In this document: piece by piece, positions 12,371 through 24,402 of the stretch
Numbering within the stretch: position 1 is the first letter of the stretch
How the letters are laid out: each line of letters opens with the position of its first letter
Assembly (NCBI GenBank): GCA_037179385.1
Contig: CM074188.1
Span: 26,739,318-26,803,317, forward strand
Origin: Holothuria scabra
Taxonomy: Eukaryota; Echinodermata; Holothuroidea; Aspidochirotida; Holothuriidae
Length of the DNA stretch: 64,000 nt
Direction of reading: 5' to 3'
Notes under the pieces: generated by a model
The model's input: the letters and a program-made list of their open reading frames with translations, nothing else
The model's database searches: none
Told to the model about the DNA's origin: nothing
Program-made: the position numbers and the translations under genes

Positions 12371-13164
12371 AAATACTGAAATCTTTTACAAAAAAAATGA
12401 TTTTTTTTTCGCTTTAATCTCATATTTTGAGTCCAGCAGAATTTCTGCAACACATCACATATGTCAGGGCTTAAAGTAGCTGTCCCCCAGTCAGGGTGCT
12501 TGGCCAGACTCACATCAGAAAGTACAATTACAAACCCTGGCTGAGCCTGCCTGCATTTTTCACTGTGTGCAATGAAGTACAACCCCAATTGTCATAGTAC
12601 CTTTAGTATTGAAACATTTATCACCATTTTGCATCAAGGGCCCTAGCCTAACTCTCAGACTCCTCACTAGGATAGGAGAAATTTTTTGGGACAGACGTCC
12701 TCCCCCATTTTTCAAAATAATAAAAATGGACCTGTACGCTTTATAAACACTGTCCATGTAAAAGGAACTTGAAGAAATCCATCATAAAAATTACAAAGCC
12801 TGTAACATACAAAATCTATTTTGAGACAACAAAACATTTTAGCAATGGTCTAATTTTTCAATTTTTTGTACCATCATCTTGTCATTATTGACCAAAGTTA
12901 GGGTGGAGTCAACCTAAGTTATTGTTTTTGGGTTTTTTTTTTTTTTTTTATGGGAAGGAATTTGTACAAACTTATAAAATATGTGAAAATCACAAAAACC
13001 ATGTTCTTGCCTATGATAAGTCACAAAGGATTAAAAATGACTTCCATTGTATTAATTGGTATTTTACACAAAATCTGTGCAGTAAGTCAGTCCTTTCAAA
13101 TCTTTTTTGAAAGGCAGCATTGAGTAGAGTGTACAAATTCATCAAATTAGGAAATGTCATTTTT

Positions 13165-15228
13165 GATTCCTTGCCGTAGGCAGGCAAGGAACCTGTGCAA
13201 TGGTGATGTCAGGTGTGTGTGTGTGTGTGTATGTGTGTGTGAAAGTGAGCTTGTAGACGATACCTTGCCGGGTACAAGCAGCTCACGAGAGATGAGGCCT
13301 CGCACGTCTTTCCTCGCTCACGCAGATCTCATAACTGGCGTAGCTACCCGAAAATTCGGACACTGCAATGAGCTCTGTCACGTGATATGCAAGAGTCCGC
13401 CCTCGCTCGCGGCATTCACGTGCCGCGTGACATAAATGGCTAAGGGGGAATTCCGACCACTTCCTAACGGAGGACAGTTCTGTGTACCCCGTAAGGCATT
13501 GAATACGGGTATGCCCTGTGTGTGTGTGTGTGCGTGTGTGGGTGTGTGTGTGTATGTGACGCTTTGGCTTGTAAACACGATATCTCAAGGAGGGTAAGTG
13601 TCACTAATCTCATATTTGGTGTGTAGGTTGGCCGTATAGAGTAGATGATCCCTATAATTTTTGGTAGAGGTCAAAGGTCATTGGGGTCATGAGAGGTCAA
13701 AACCTTGTAAACACGATATCTCAAGAACATCACATGTGGCTATGCTCATGTTTGGGTGTGTGGGTTGGTTCATATAGAGTAGGTGATCCCTATCGATTTT
13801 CGTGGGGGTCAAAGGTCATTTGGGGTCATGGGAGGTCAATTGGTAAATCCTTAGAAATTGCTTGTAAACACGGTATCTCAAGAAGGGTAAGTGTGACTAA
13901 TCTCATACTTGGGTGTATGAGTTGGCCATATTAAGTAGATGATCCCTATTGTTTTTGGTGGAGGTCAAAGGTTATTTGGGGTCATGAGAGGTCAAAAGGT
14001 CAAAACCTTGTAAACACTGTATCTCAAGAACAGTACATGTGACTATGCTCATACAGTATGTGGTGTGTGGGTTGGTCTTATTTGAGTGTATGGTCCCTAT
14101 AGATTTGTGTTGAGGTCAAAGGTCATTTGGGGTTGCAAGAGGTCAATTGGTAAATTCCATAGAATTTGCTTGTAAACACAGTATCTCAAGAAGAGTATGT
14201 GTGACTGATCCCATATTTGGTGTGTGGGTTGGTCATATTGGGTAGATGATCCCTCGTTTTTAGTGGAGGTCAAAGGTTATTTGGGCTCACTGTGGGTCTA
14301 AAGGTCAACACCTTGTTAACACTATATCTCAAGATCTGTACATGTGACTATGCTCATATTTGGTGTACGGGTTGGTCATATTGAGTACATGATCACTGTT
14401 GTTTATTGTGGAGGTCAAAGGTCATTTGGGGTCACCAGAGGTCAGAAGGTCAAAACCTTGTAAACACGATATCTCAAGAACGGTACATGTGACTATGCTC
14501 ATATTTGGTGTGTGGGTTGGTCATATTGAGTACATGATCCCTATTGTTTTTGGTGGAGGTCAAAGGTCATTTGGGGTCACGAGAGGTCAATTGGTAAATT
14601 CCTTAGAAATTGCTTGTAAACATGGTATCTCAAGAAGGGTAAGTGTGACCATTCTCGTATTTGGTGTGTGGGTTGGCCATATTGAGTAGATAGTGCCTAT
14701 TGTTCTCATGTTTAATGTGTGAGTTGGTCGTATTGAGATGGTGACCCCAGTTGAATTTCATGAAGGTCAAAGGTCATTAGGGGTTAGCAGTGTCAAAGTC
14801 TGACAAACTTGTTTGCATAGTATTACAAGAAAGGTAACTTGTAGGGTCCTCATACTTGGCATGTTGATGATGCATAGTGAATAAATGATCCTTATAGTTT
14901 TTGGTGGAGGTCAAATGTCACTTTGGTTCACAAGGGGTCAAAGTCTCAATATCATATTTACACAAATTTCCCATGGTCGGAGTCTTGGGTACAGCAAAAT
15001 TTCACACATAGTATGTGGATGTGAAAAGGTGAGCAGAACCCTAGTTCTAGGTGGTCAAATGTCATCCAGGGTCTCAATGTGGGAAGCTTGGATGCCTTCC
15101 ATGTATATACGTTGTGGGTACATTACGGAGCACTGACAATTTGAAAAACATAACAGCACTGTCAATTTGAAAAAAAGCTTACATTTCAGCGACAAGGAAT
15201 CGCTAAACCTTTTGGCTTTCTGGTTGCC
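13165..15228 (+). repeat. AGGTCA tandem-array element (copy 2, intron 2) with complete head and tail
   Basis: The head hairpin GATTCCTTGCC...GGCAAGGAA is followed by a GT microsatellite. A roughly 260-bp inserted module (13250-13515), a second GT tract and about ten 140-165 bp monomers come next. AGGTCAAAGGTCA is exact at 13668, 14113, 14412, 14557 and 14764; GGGTCAAAGGTCA lies near 13806. The tail is CAAGGAATCGCTAAACC then TTTTGGCTTTCTGG. Head GATTCCTTG and tail CAAGGAATC form a 9-bp terminal inverted repeat. Confidence 0.88.
13213..13242 (+). repeat. GT microsatellite
   Basis: A run of TG dinucleotides with one interruption follows the head hairpin of the array element. A second GT tract lies at about 13517-13555. 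Confidence 0.9.
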
Positions 15229-15344
15229 AAAAATGATCAGTTTGCTGTTTTTCAGTACGTCCTGGTAAACATGATGATTTTTCCTGTTTTTAAGCAATGA
15301 AAATGGGATTTTTGTTTTGATAATAAGAGAAACCCAATGCAGCC

Positions 15345-16600
15345 ATGATGGCTTGTGTGTGTCTGTACTTGCATGTTTGTTTGTGTGCGTGTGCATGTGT
15401 GTGTGTGTTTGTGACACTTTAGTCGTAAGCACATATCTCAAGGTAGGAATGACTGGCACTTTTCAAACTTGGTATATAGATGCCTAATATTAACAGGAAG
15501 AACCCTATTGTTTTGGTGGAGGTCAAAGGTCATCTAGGGTCACCAAGGGCAATAGTGTGAAGTTAGTTATATGGAGTTTTACGGCCCAGTTTTCAACCCA
15601 TTGGTTCAAGTCGAGCTGGCCATGGCCTTTTTTCAAGTTATGGCTCACTGGCTTGCTTTTCCCACTCCATTGTTTTTGCTGAGCACCAAGCACAATGGCA
15701 GTAGGTTCCGTTTTTAAAGTCTTTGGTATGACTGGGCCAGGGCTCGAACTCTCGATCTCCTAAGTGCAAGTCTGATGCTCTAAGCCCTTGACCATGCAGT
15801 CAAAAAGATTTTATATTTGGTGTGTTGAAACAGTATACTGTAGTGAGAGGTTGGTTGTCATTGTTTTTGGTAGTGGTCCAGGGGTTAAAGTCAGAAAACC
15901 ATGCTAACACACCATCTCAAGATAGCTAGAAACTTGGATGGAGTTCATACTTGGTATGTGGATGTGTTGTATTGAAAAGATGGTCCTTATTGTGTTTTGT
16001 GGGAGTCAAAGGTCCCCTGGGGTCATGGGAGGTCAAAATCTAAAACCTTGTTAACATGATGTCTCAGGACAGGGCACTAGTTTGGTATGTTAAGTCAGAG
16101 GATGGTCCCTATCATTTTCTGTAGAGGTCAAAGGTCATTTGGGGTCACCAGGGGTCAAAATATGAAAATGTTAATGCAATATCACAAGGTACACGTAGAA
16201 CACATGGATAGATTTCATATTTGGTAGGTGGATGTGTTATGGTCAGAAGAGCGTCCTTATTGTCTTTGGTGGAAGTCAAAGATCATCTGAGGTCACCAGG
16301 GTTCAAACTCTTAAAAACCTTGTGTACACAATATGTCAAGATAGGAAACTTGGATATATTTCATTTTTGGTATGTGGATGTGTTATGGTGAGGATCGAGG
16401 ACCCAAGTGACCTTTGACCTCTACCAAAAATAGTGGGGACCATCCCCTCACTATCATGCTTCCCACATCAGGACCATCTTCTATTTTGTTTTGTTTTTGG
16501 TGAAGGTCAAAGCCCATCTGGGGTCACCAGAGGTCAAACTTTGAAATACAGTACTTGTTTACACAATATCTCAAGATATAACCCATAGCTCATAACCCTA
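15345..16600 (+). repeat. AGGTCA tandem-array element (copy 3, intron 2)
   Basis: The GT-rich start is followed by monomers with CATATCTCAAGGTAGGAA, TTTGGTATGTGGATGTGTTA and GAGGTCAAAGGTCATTTGG. Exact AGGTCAAAGGTCA lies near 15520 and 16125. This sub-family (TATGTGGATG, GGTCACCAGGGGTCAAA) differs from copy 2. A SINE sits inside at 15561-15800. Near 16410 a stretch reads in the opposite orientation (GTGACCTTTGACCTC), suggesting a local inversion. Confidence 0.8.
15561..15800 (-). mobile_element. tRNA-derived SINE inserted in array copy 3
   Basis: Read on the - strand, the right end is a tRNA-like head: a B-box AGTTCGAGCC (complement of 15741-15750) and an A-box-like segment in 15779-15794. 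The body follows, and the tail at the left end complements a TAAC-type repeat. The body GAGTTTTACGGCCCAG, TTCAAGTCGAGC and GGCAGTAGGTTCC is shared with 55240-55478 and, inverted, with 30125-30560. Confidence 0.8.
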
Positions 16601-16785
16601 ACCAGCAATTCTAATTCTTAACCCAAATACTGATGAGTTGGGAGACTAATTACACATGGGACCAACAAAACAGGGACCATGCAATGAGATTGGGACTATA
16701 AATAAGATGGTATAATGAGAAGGGAGTAATGATACAAAAGTAGCAATGATATGAATTAAGCTAATTGGGGGTCTATGAGAAGGAT

Positions 16786-16838
16786 GACTGATGAGGATGG
16801 GTGACCAATATTGATATTGGTCACCCATCTCATCAGTC
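16786..16838. repeat. Inverted repeat hairpin (intron 2)
   Basis: ACTGATGAGGATGGGTGACC is followed, across the centre ATATTGATAT, by GGTCACCCATCTCATCAGT. The arms are about 24 bp with a one-base difference. A partial copy of the arm (ACTGATGAGTTGGGAGAC) lies at about 16630, suggesting the end of a small foldback element. Confidence 0.8.
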
Positions 16839-17054
16839 TCATATGGGGCAGAGGACTATGCAGAGCTGTCCCTGTTGTATGTATGTTGTTATTTATTTTG
16901 TTTAAATAGTCCTTAGAACATTACAGTTCTGGCCAGATCCAAGTATTTGGATCAAGCAGTGTAACATGGGTTTACCTGACTTAAATCAAATATTGTGCTT
17001 TTGGTCTTTTGTCTAAATACATCATGAATTACTCCTACAAATATTTTCCTTTAG

Positions 17055-17210
17055 CTTGTAGAAACCAATTTTGGATTACAAATCAGGTGGTTAATTGATG
17101 GTGGTGTTTTGGTAGGACTTACTGACAGCTGGAATAGATCAGTTTGTGGTCTAGCTGGAAATTTCAATGGAAATAAGTATGATGATTTGGAACATCCACT
17201 AGGTACAAAG
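17055..17210 (+). CDS. Exon 3: VWD domain, C-terminal half
   Basis: A 156-bp exon (52 codons, phase 0 to 0) lies after acceptor TTTCCTTTAG and before donor GTAAGT. It encodes NFGLQIRWLIDGG and then VCGLAGNFNGNKYDDLEHP, the hallmark C-terminal VWD segment with the N-x-N-x-x-D-D calcium-binding loop. The usual CGLCG motif is CGLAG here, so the second cysteine of the CXXC is lost. The start is set by phase: the alternative AG seven bases downstream would break the frame. Confidence 0.93.
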
Positions 17211-17288
17211 GTAAGTACCATTTGCATCTTTCATGCTTCAAAATTCAGTTATATATATCATCACAACTGTAATGTATGTATCCTTTTT

Positions 17289-18419
17289 GATTCCTTGCCG
17301 AAGGCAGGCAAGGAATCTATGCGATGGTGATGTCGTGTGTATGTGTGTGTGTGTGTGTGTGTGTGTATGTGACGCTTTGGCTTGTAAACACGATATCTCA
17401 AGAAGGGTAAGTGTGACTAACCTCGTATTTGGTGTGTAGGTTGGTCGTATTGAGTAGATGATCCCTATTGTTTTTGGTGGAGATCAAAGGTCATTTGGGG
17501 TCACGAGAGGTCAAAAGGTCAAAACTTTGTAAACACGATATCTCGAGAACGGTACATGTGACAATGCTCATATTTGGTGTGTGCATTGGTCATATTAAGT
17601 AGATGATCCCTATCGATTTTCGTGGAGGTCAAAGGTCATTTGGGGTTGCAAGAGGTCAAAAGGTAAATTCCTTAGAAATTGCTTGTAAACACGGTATCTG
17701 AAGAAGGGTAAGTGTGACTAATCTCATATTTGGTGTGTGCATTGGCCATATTGAGTAGATGATCCCTATTGTTTTTGGTGGAGATCAAAGGTCATTTGGG
17801 GTCACCAGAGGTCAAAAGGTGAAAACTTCGTAAACACGATAACTCGAGAACGGTACATGTGACTGTGCTCATATTTGGTGTGTGGGTTGGTCATATTGAG
17901 TAGATGATCCGTATCGATTTTCGTGGAGGTCAAAGGTCATTTGGGGTTGCAAGAGGTCAATAGGTAAATTCCTTAGAAATTGCTTGTAAACACAGTATCT
18001 CAAGAAGGGTAATTGTGACTAATCTCACATTTATTGTGTAGATTGGTCATATTTAGCAGATGATCCCTATTGATTTTCCCAAAGGTCAAAGTTCATTTGG
18101 AGTCAGCATGTTCAAAGCCTGACAAGCTTTCCTTCACAGTCTTTCAAGAAAGGTCACTTGTAGGGTCCTGTAACTTGTCATGTAGATGGCACATAGTGAA
18201 TACATGGTCCCAGAAGTTTTTGGTGGAGGTCAAATGTCATTTGGGTTCACGACGGGCAACGGGGATCTCAATGTAGGAAGATTCGATGCCTTGCATGTGT
18301 ACTTTGTGGGCACATTATGGAGCCCTGTTAATTGAAAAACATTGCAAAGCAATGTCAATGTGAAAAAAGGCCTTACATTTCAGCAGCAAGGAATCACTAA
18401 GCCTTTTGGCTTTCTGGTT
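17289..18419 (+). repeat. AGGTCA tandem-array element (copy 4, intron 3) with complete head and tail
   Basis: The element begins with a perfect 11-bp stem, GATTCCTTGCC and GGCAAGGAATC, around a 7-base loop (17289-17317). A GT run and a single-copy spacer ending TAAACACGATATCTCAAGAA follow, then monomers with AGGTCAAAGGTCA near 17625 and 17926. The tail is CAAGGAATCACTAAGCC then TTTTGGCTTTCTGG. It is the cleanest and probably youngest copy in the window. Confidence 0.9.
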
Positions 18420-18439
18420 TGGTTTCAGTTATAGGAGAA

Positions 18440-19085
18440 ACCAGTACATTCATTGTGCTATATGTGTGTTTGTGTGTGTGTGTTTGTTTGTTTGTGATTC
18501 TTTGCTCAATAACTTGATATCTCAAGATAGGAATGTCTGACAGTTTTCAAACTTAATACATGAATGTCCCGTATGAAGAGGAACAACCCTTTTGTTTTTA
18601 GTGGATGTCAAAGGTCATATGGGTCACCAGCTTATCATTGTCTGAAAACCTTTTCAACACATTACCTCAAGGTAAGAAACTTGGATAGATCTCATACTTG
18701 GTTATGTGTTATGGTCAGAAGATGGTCCGTATTGTTTTTGGTGGAGGTCAAGGGTCATTTGGGTCACCAGCCCTGGGTCAAACTCTGAAACCACATTTAC
18801 ATGTTATCTCAAATTAGGTATATTTCATAATTGGTATGTGGATGCATGATAGTGAAATAGTTGACCCTATTAGTGTTGGTGGAGGTCAAAGGTCATCTGA
18901 GGTCACTAGGGCTCAAACTCTGAAAACATTTTAATCACTTTATCTCAAGGTAGCAAACAATATCTCAAGATAGCAATGAACCTCACTTCATATTTGGTAT
19001 AAATTTGCCATGTTGAGGGGAAGAACCCCATTGTTTTTGGGTGGAGGTCAAAGGTCATTTGGGTTCACTAGCAATTCAACTGCAA
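18440..19085 (+). repeat. AGGTCA tandem-array element (copy 5, intron 3), second sub-family
   Basis: A GT-rich start near 18463 precedes monomers with GATATCTCAAGATAGGAATG and GTGGAGGTCAAAGGTCAT (exact motif near 18882 and 19043). It directly follows copy 4. The monomers resemble copy 3 more than copy 4. A lone family tail (GGCAAGGAATCACAAAGCC, then GGCTTTCTGC) lies at about 20080-20113. Confidence 0.75.
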
Positions 19086-19089
19086 AATC

Positions 19090-20060
19090 TTGTAATTGGC
19101 TACAATTTTCACTTTTTTGCCCCCTCTAGAGAGTTTTAAGTTTGCTTTTAACATTTTTGCTCATTAAGTCCCATGAAAAACTTTACCTCCCCTGGTAATA
19201 TTTTGTCTTACTAGAACCTTGCCTGTCTACAGGCCTGAATTGCTTGCAAATACAGTGTCCCAACACAGCAGTGAGGACATTCATATTTGGTGTCTAGATT
19301 TGCAATGTTGCTAGAAGGAAATTATTGCAAACCTGTCAGTCTATTAGGTAAAACAAAGGAATATACACCAAGCTAATAGTGCTTTGTACTGCTATCCCCT
19401 GTTTACATGCAATACAGTCATGCATGGTATTTTTTGTACTACACCATTTTGGTCATACTTTTGAAAAGCCAACCACATGAACTGCTATTTGGTACATGTT
19501 TCACATTAACAAATCTCCAGTCATAAATTCTTGCACCTCATGGGCTCATTTTCAACATGAATAGGAATTTAGTCGTAAACATCTCCCAGGAAGGAAAAAT
19601 ATGTGGCCATTTTGGCATTAGACACAAATGCAAATTACAACTTTTATTTCCCAGAAAAATTACCCGCATGAAAACAGTAAGAACCCTTCATTTCATTGTA
19701 TATTTGCCACACAATTAGTAATATCCTCACTACATTAGCATCTTGATTCTTGTCACTAGAAGCTAGCCCTCCTTAAAAATCGAGACACTTTTACCCTACC
19801 TCACAAAGGGGAGGTCAGGTGTAATACTATCCTTCTTATTGTACATAGTTAATACACAAAAGACACAAAAGGTAAACTGTTGTCATTTTCTTCCAGTGCC
19901 CAGTTAAATTTTTATAGGTGGGTAACCACAGAAAGTTTAATACCAAGTTAAACTGAGTTAGGTAAAAGATAGACAGTTTGAATGGTTACTAGTTTCTGAA
20001 TCAGAGGAGTTTCTAATGGGTGCAGCAGTGAAGTGTATTCAATTGAAGTACCAACTAAAT
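19090..20060. other. Intron 3 remainder, nothing recognised
   Basis: AT-rich non-coding sequence with no long ORF, no splice-flanked conserved frame and no clear repeat. The lone array tail just before exon 4 suggests part of it is the eroded body of another array element. Confidence 0.6.
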
Positions 20061-20203
20061 TACTTCAGTTCGAAATAGGCAAGGAATCACAAAGCCAACT
20101 GGCTTTCTGCTTTGAAACATTAAAACTTGGTAAATATCAAATGTCATTTAGGAGTCAACATATCACCAACCTTATGACTGTTTCATCTGTCTCTCTTTGT
20201 TAG

Positions 20204-20345
20204 AACTTTCCAAGCGAGTTTGCACAAAAATGGTGCAATGTACCATCTCAATGTTTATACGTGAGGGACATAGCTAGAAGGCCATCCTCTCAGAATGTTA
20301 GTGAAGATGTTGTACAAAGGTGTGGCATTCTTGTTAACTACTCTG
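20204..20345 (+). CDS. Exon 4: linker and start of C8 domain
   Basis: A 142-bp exon (phase 0 to 1) has acceptor TTTGTTAG and donor GTAAGA. It encodes NFPSEFAQKWCNVPSQCLYV and then VVQRCGILVNYSG. The EFAQKW stretch is the usual bridge between VWD and C8 in zonadhesin/FCGBP/mucin assemblies, and the RCGIL cysteine fits the first C8 cysteine. NVS and NYS are possible N-glycosylation sites. Confidence 0.88.
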
Positions 20346-23045
20346 GTAAGAAAATCTGTATAAGCTCAAGTTTTTAGGTACTGTTTTTTGTGATGCATCG
20401 ATCCATCTGTCTGTCTGTATGTGTCTGCAGGAATGCACTGGATATCCGATTCCGCTGGAGAGCAAAAGAATAATCCAGTTTTGGTACTTTGGATTTTGCT
20501 TAAAATTTTGCTTAAAACTGGCTGTGTTTTAATTTAGATGGATTAGGTATGTGTTTTCTCGTTCCTCCATACGAAGAAGAAATCAAATTCAGAGCTTTTT
20601 GGTTTTCGTAACAGTACTTACCTGCTATGCATATGATATATATCATCAGTTGTCTTTGCATAGGCAAATTGGAGCCTTTATATCGACAAATTAATTTTTC
20701 TGAGTTTTAATAAGTTTCTTTGCTTTTTCGGATTGTAACATAGATGGGAAAATATTTGTGTATCCCTTTAATAAATGCAGACATTCATTGGTTAGTCTGA
20801 TGGAATTTTATGACACAAAAACATGAATGTGTGTGTATAGTGTCACCCAGGAAAAATAACATTGTCAATGTTGGAGTAAAATTAAGAAAAAGCAAAAGTT
20901 GGGACTCAATTTCCTCAAAAATGTCCAAGAATAGCAGGAAGGTCACTCCGTGCTAAATCAAAAAAATTTCCAGGCAAGTCCCCAGGTGACTACCTCAGAT
21001 TTTGATGATTTTCGTACATAATGTTGCTCCATAAACAAATAGAATACACTGAAAATTTGGGGCCCATAGATCAAGCAGTTTTGAAGTTGCAACCTTCCAA
21101 AAAGTGTTGCCCAATACCATATTTTCATGCCAAATGTTTCTTTTGAAATTTTTCATGAATTTGTATGTTTATAATTGTTAGTAGGAAAGAGGTTACAAGG
21201 TCCAAATTTGATAAATGTGATATCCTGTGGCAATATAATTATAATCTGATTTCAAATAAGCAGTACTTTGCTGAATTTTGGTCCCTCCAAAATGCCATTT
21301 TCACTTTCATAAGAAATTTTTTCAACTTTTTGGCCCACCTGGGCCTTCTACCAGTGGTCCAAAAGGCATCAGTCATATTATACCTCAGTAATATTTGGTC
21401 ACTTGACTATAAGCAGGAGTAAGCATTACAACATGGATATGTAAAACAAAGATTTGCAGAGGTCTAAACTTGGTTCCTCCTTTGGAAAGGTGGTTGACCT
21501 GTGGGGAAATAAATACAGATTTGAAACTTTTACCAAGGACGAAGACAAGTCTGATGATAATGCCTCAAGAATTCCATTTTTTTTATGCACCTCCTTTATA
21601 GTCAAATTACAGGATGAAATTTGGACACTGTTGGGAAAAATAGCTCACGTTTTGTATTAAAAACATAAACTCTGATTCGTTTGTGCAAAATTTTTTCCCC
21701 TTCCTGTGGACATTTGTTGATTCCTTGTTTTAACATTTTCTGGCAATCAGAAAAAGTAATACCCAAAGAATTTGCCAGACACTAAACTTCTGTAACTCAT
21801 TAATAGGTTTGTGATTGATCACAATCAAGTTTAAGGAATAAAATCAGTTTGGACAGAAAATAATTCTTCTTCATCTTTGGCCATAATTACAAAGGATCTG
21901 GACATGAATTCTTACACATAAAGAGGCTTTTCTTGTGATGTCGTATTGCTCCCTGCGACCATGTTGCAGTACATGTAACTACATAGAAGACCACACTCAG
22001 CTCTCTTGTTCGATGAATGTGTACACACCTGGCATACCAAAGTGCAGACTGCAGTGCCTTCAGGACAAAGCCACATGAATTTGGCATGATTGTCCTCCAG
22101 CATGGCAGATCCATGACAAAATTGCAAAGCCTCTATATTGGTGTACATGAGCTGCAAGCAGAGTGAAGAAAAATGAAGTCAGTCAGTAAGCTTTAACTGG
22201 TATATCTACAAGAGGGAAGTTTATAAACAGTAATAAAAAACAACCTCCACAAATTTTTATGTAGAAATTATTACAGATAAAATTCAAAATGTCAAAATGA
22301 ACAAAGTAAAGGTATTATCAGTGGAATGAAGGAATTGGGGGATGCATGTCAGTGTTGAACCACATGATTGAGTCTTGGCCTGCCATGCCATGCCATTGTT
22401 GGCTATGTAGTTATAGGGAGGAGTGGGGCTAATTGCAACACCTTTTTCATTGTTGTATTCAATCACACACTAATGCCAACTTCTCATTGATGCTTGGACA
22501 TTCATAATAGCTAAACACATTATCTACCTGATAACAAAAGACAGTGTATATATATATCGTAAATGCAGCAGGCTACAGAGAGCTAAAAGAGAAGAATTGC
22601 ACATCCTGTTGGCAAAAGTTGCCCGGGGTATATACGTTGCAACTTGATTTTTATATTAGGGTTGTACATTAGAAGCATAACTTAACCCTTTGCCAGCTAA
22701 TGCTATATTGTGTGTGTGTATTCTTGGCCCTGAAGCAATTTACACATATAGAACGTTGTTGTTGGGCCTATATGCTGGAGTGTAGTAGCGCTAACGCTAG
22801 GCCTAACGTTATTGCAAGTAGTCGGCAGACTTTGAAACTGTTGTGTTTATCTGTATTTTGATCTTCAACTTCTTCCAAATCTTCCACGAATATATCTGAA
22901 AAATATCACACTTCCTCACTTTCATCTCCCCTATTCATCTCCTGAGTCTCCCTGAAAGTTTGCTGATCTTTGAACTCCTGCACTCTTTTTCGTGGGCGCT
23001 GCCATTTTGTTTTAAAAGAAAATGTACCTTATACAGTCAACTGTA
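20346..23045. other. Intron 4 first part, no gene seen
   Basis: About 2.7 kb of AT-rich sequence. Short open frames (up to 85 codons) lack domain motifs, and none is bounded by splice sites in the phase needed between exons 4 and 5. A short TA microsatellite lies near 22545. Confidence 0.6.
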
Positions 23046-23430
23046 TTCCTATATATATGGACAGAGCATGCAACGCATAAGTCCTATCCGTAAATTGTCG
23101 CTACCGACTGGGTCAAAAAAGACGTACCAAGATGGCCGCTGTGAAGCTATAATTTGTATGATTTAGTGACGACTTCGTAATATTTTAAAATGAATTTTAA
23201 CTTGAATGAGAAAAAATATCATATTCCTGCAATACCTGTAGTGATTTTGATGTTACCTTTTATTATTTCTAAAACAAATCAACTTTCTTCCAAAATCTGT
23301 TGATTTACTTGAGCAAGTCCAAACATTCACACAAAACCATAGCAGATGGCCATCTTGGTACACCTTTTCTCACACGTAGGGTAGGGACAATCTGACGTGC
23401 AGTATGTATGCTCTGTCCATGTATAGGAAG
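23046..23430. mobile_element. ACAGAGCAT-family MITE, full-length copy (intron 4)
   Basis: The left end TTCCTATATATATGGACAGA (continuing GCATG) is inverted at the right end as GTATGCTCTGTCCATGTATA (continuing GGAA). The arms continue inward: CGTACCAAGATGGCCGCTG on the left answers GCCATCTTGGTACACC on the right. Total length is about 385 bp with no coding capacity. Related pieces lie at 6100, 7766 and 63721. I could not define a target-site duplication. Confidence 0.85.
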
Positions 23431-24402
23431 TCTGTGATGTGGGAAACAGTTTGAAGGTCAACATCTTCCTGTCAATTATTACAGTTGATCCTTTTGATAG
23501 TTGAAATTAAGCAAGGCTGACTAGGCAATTATTTGACTTGCTTCCCCAGTGGATGACATGCAGCTAGGTGACCTTTGGCCCTGCTTATTTCTTCCATTTC
23601 ATATTGTGCAAGAAAGCTGAGCAGTTAATGGGTTACATGTAATGCTATTTCATATAGCTTCTTCTACAATTAATTATGCAACTGCAGTACACAAACTGGG
23701 AGCAAAATGTTTTTGATCCCTAGGTGCCCCCTTAATAAGGGGAAAAACTACATGTAGCTGTAAAGATTTATCCCTGGAATGGTCCAAGCACTAGGTGAAC
23801 AGTGTATACCATGGCAGTTGATAACAGAGTTAGATTTACCTGTTTGAATTATGGTAATTGTGACAGCCAGGTATATTGTGACCCATAAGAAGTGACACAG
23901 TTACTTTTGTTTGGAAAAAAAGAAAAGTATATAATACTTTTTTCAGGATAAGACCACACAGATATCTTTTGTAGTTTCATTACAGGTAGTTTTGGTACTT
24001 GTATTTATGTGAAAACAGGTACACCCAGTCTAATTAAGTGCAGGGTTGTGTGACTGCTGCTCTAGTTTGAATTTGCTGTCAATCAAAGAGCTTTCTCAGT
24101 TGAGAGTTTCTGTAGACTACTCTACAAAAATTGTAGTTTGGGTGAAGAATTGACTGCCTTAAATTAAACTGCACATCAGAAATAATTTTCTAAAAGAATC
24201 TATTTTTGATGGGTTTTGATTAGAACTATGGCTATTCATTTTCATGATTTTCAATGCTTTCTGTCAAACACCCAAATTTATCATTTTCATGTCACCAGAT
24301 CATTTAACAGCTAAATGAATGAAAGCCAGTCATGCAGTATCCTGTGCTAATGCATGATTTATCATTGTTTAACTTTAAATTCACTGTTTATTTGTCCTGC
24401 AG
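23431..24402. other. Intron 4 last part, nothing recognised
   Basis: About 970 bases of AT-rich non-coding DNA leading to the exon 5 acceptor. I see no conserved frame or repeat. Confidence 0.6.

Noticed and set aside
13689..15136. Frames of 81-96 codons in array copy 2
   Set aside because: Same artefact: the stop-poor monomer of a non-coding tandem array.
15733..15796. Possible tRNA gene on the - strand
   Set aside because: A- and B-box-like segments are present, but the anticodon stem does not pair and it is fused to a SINE body also found at 55240-55478, so it is a SINE head.
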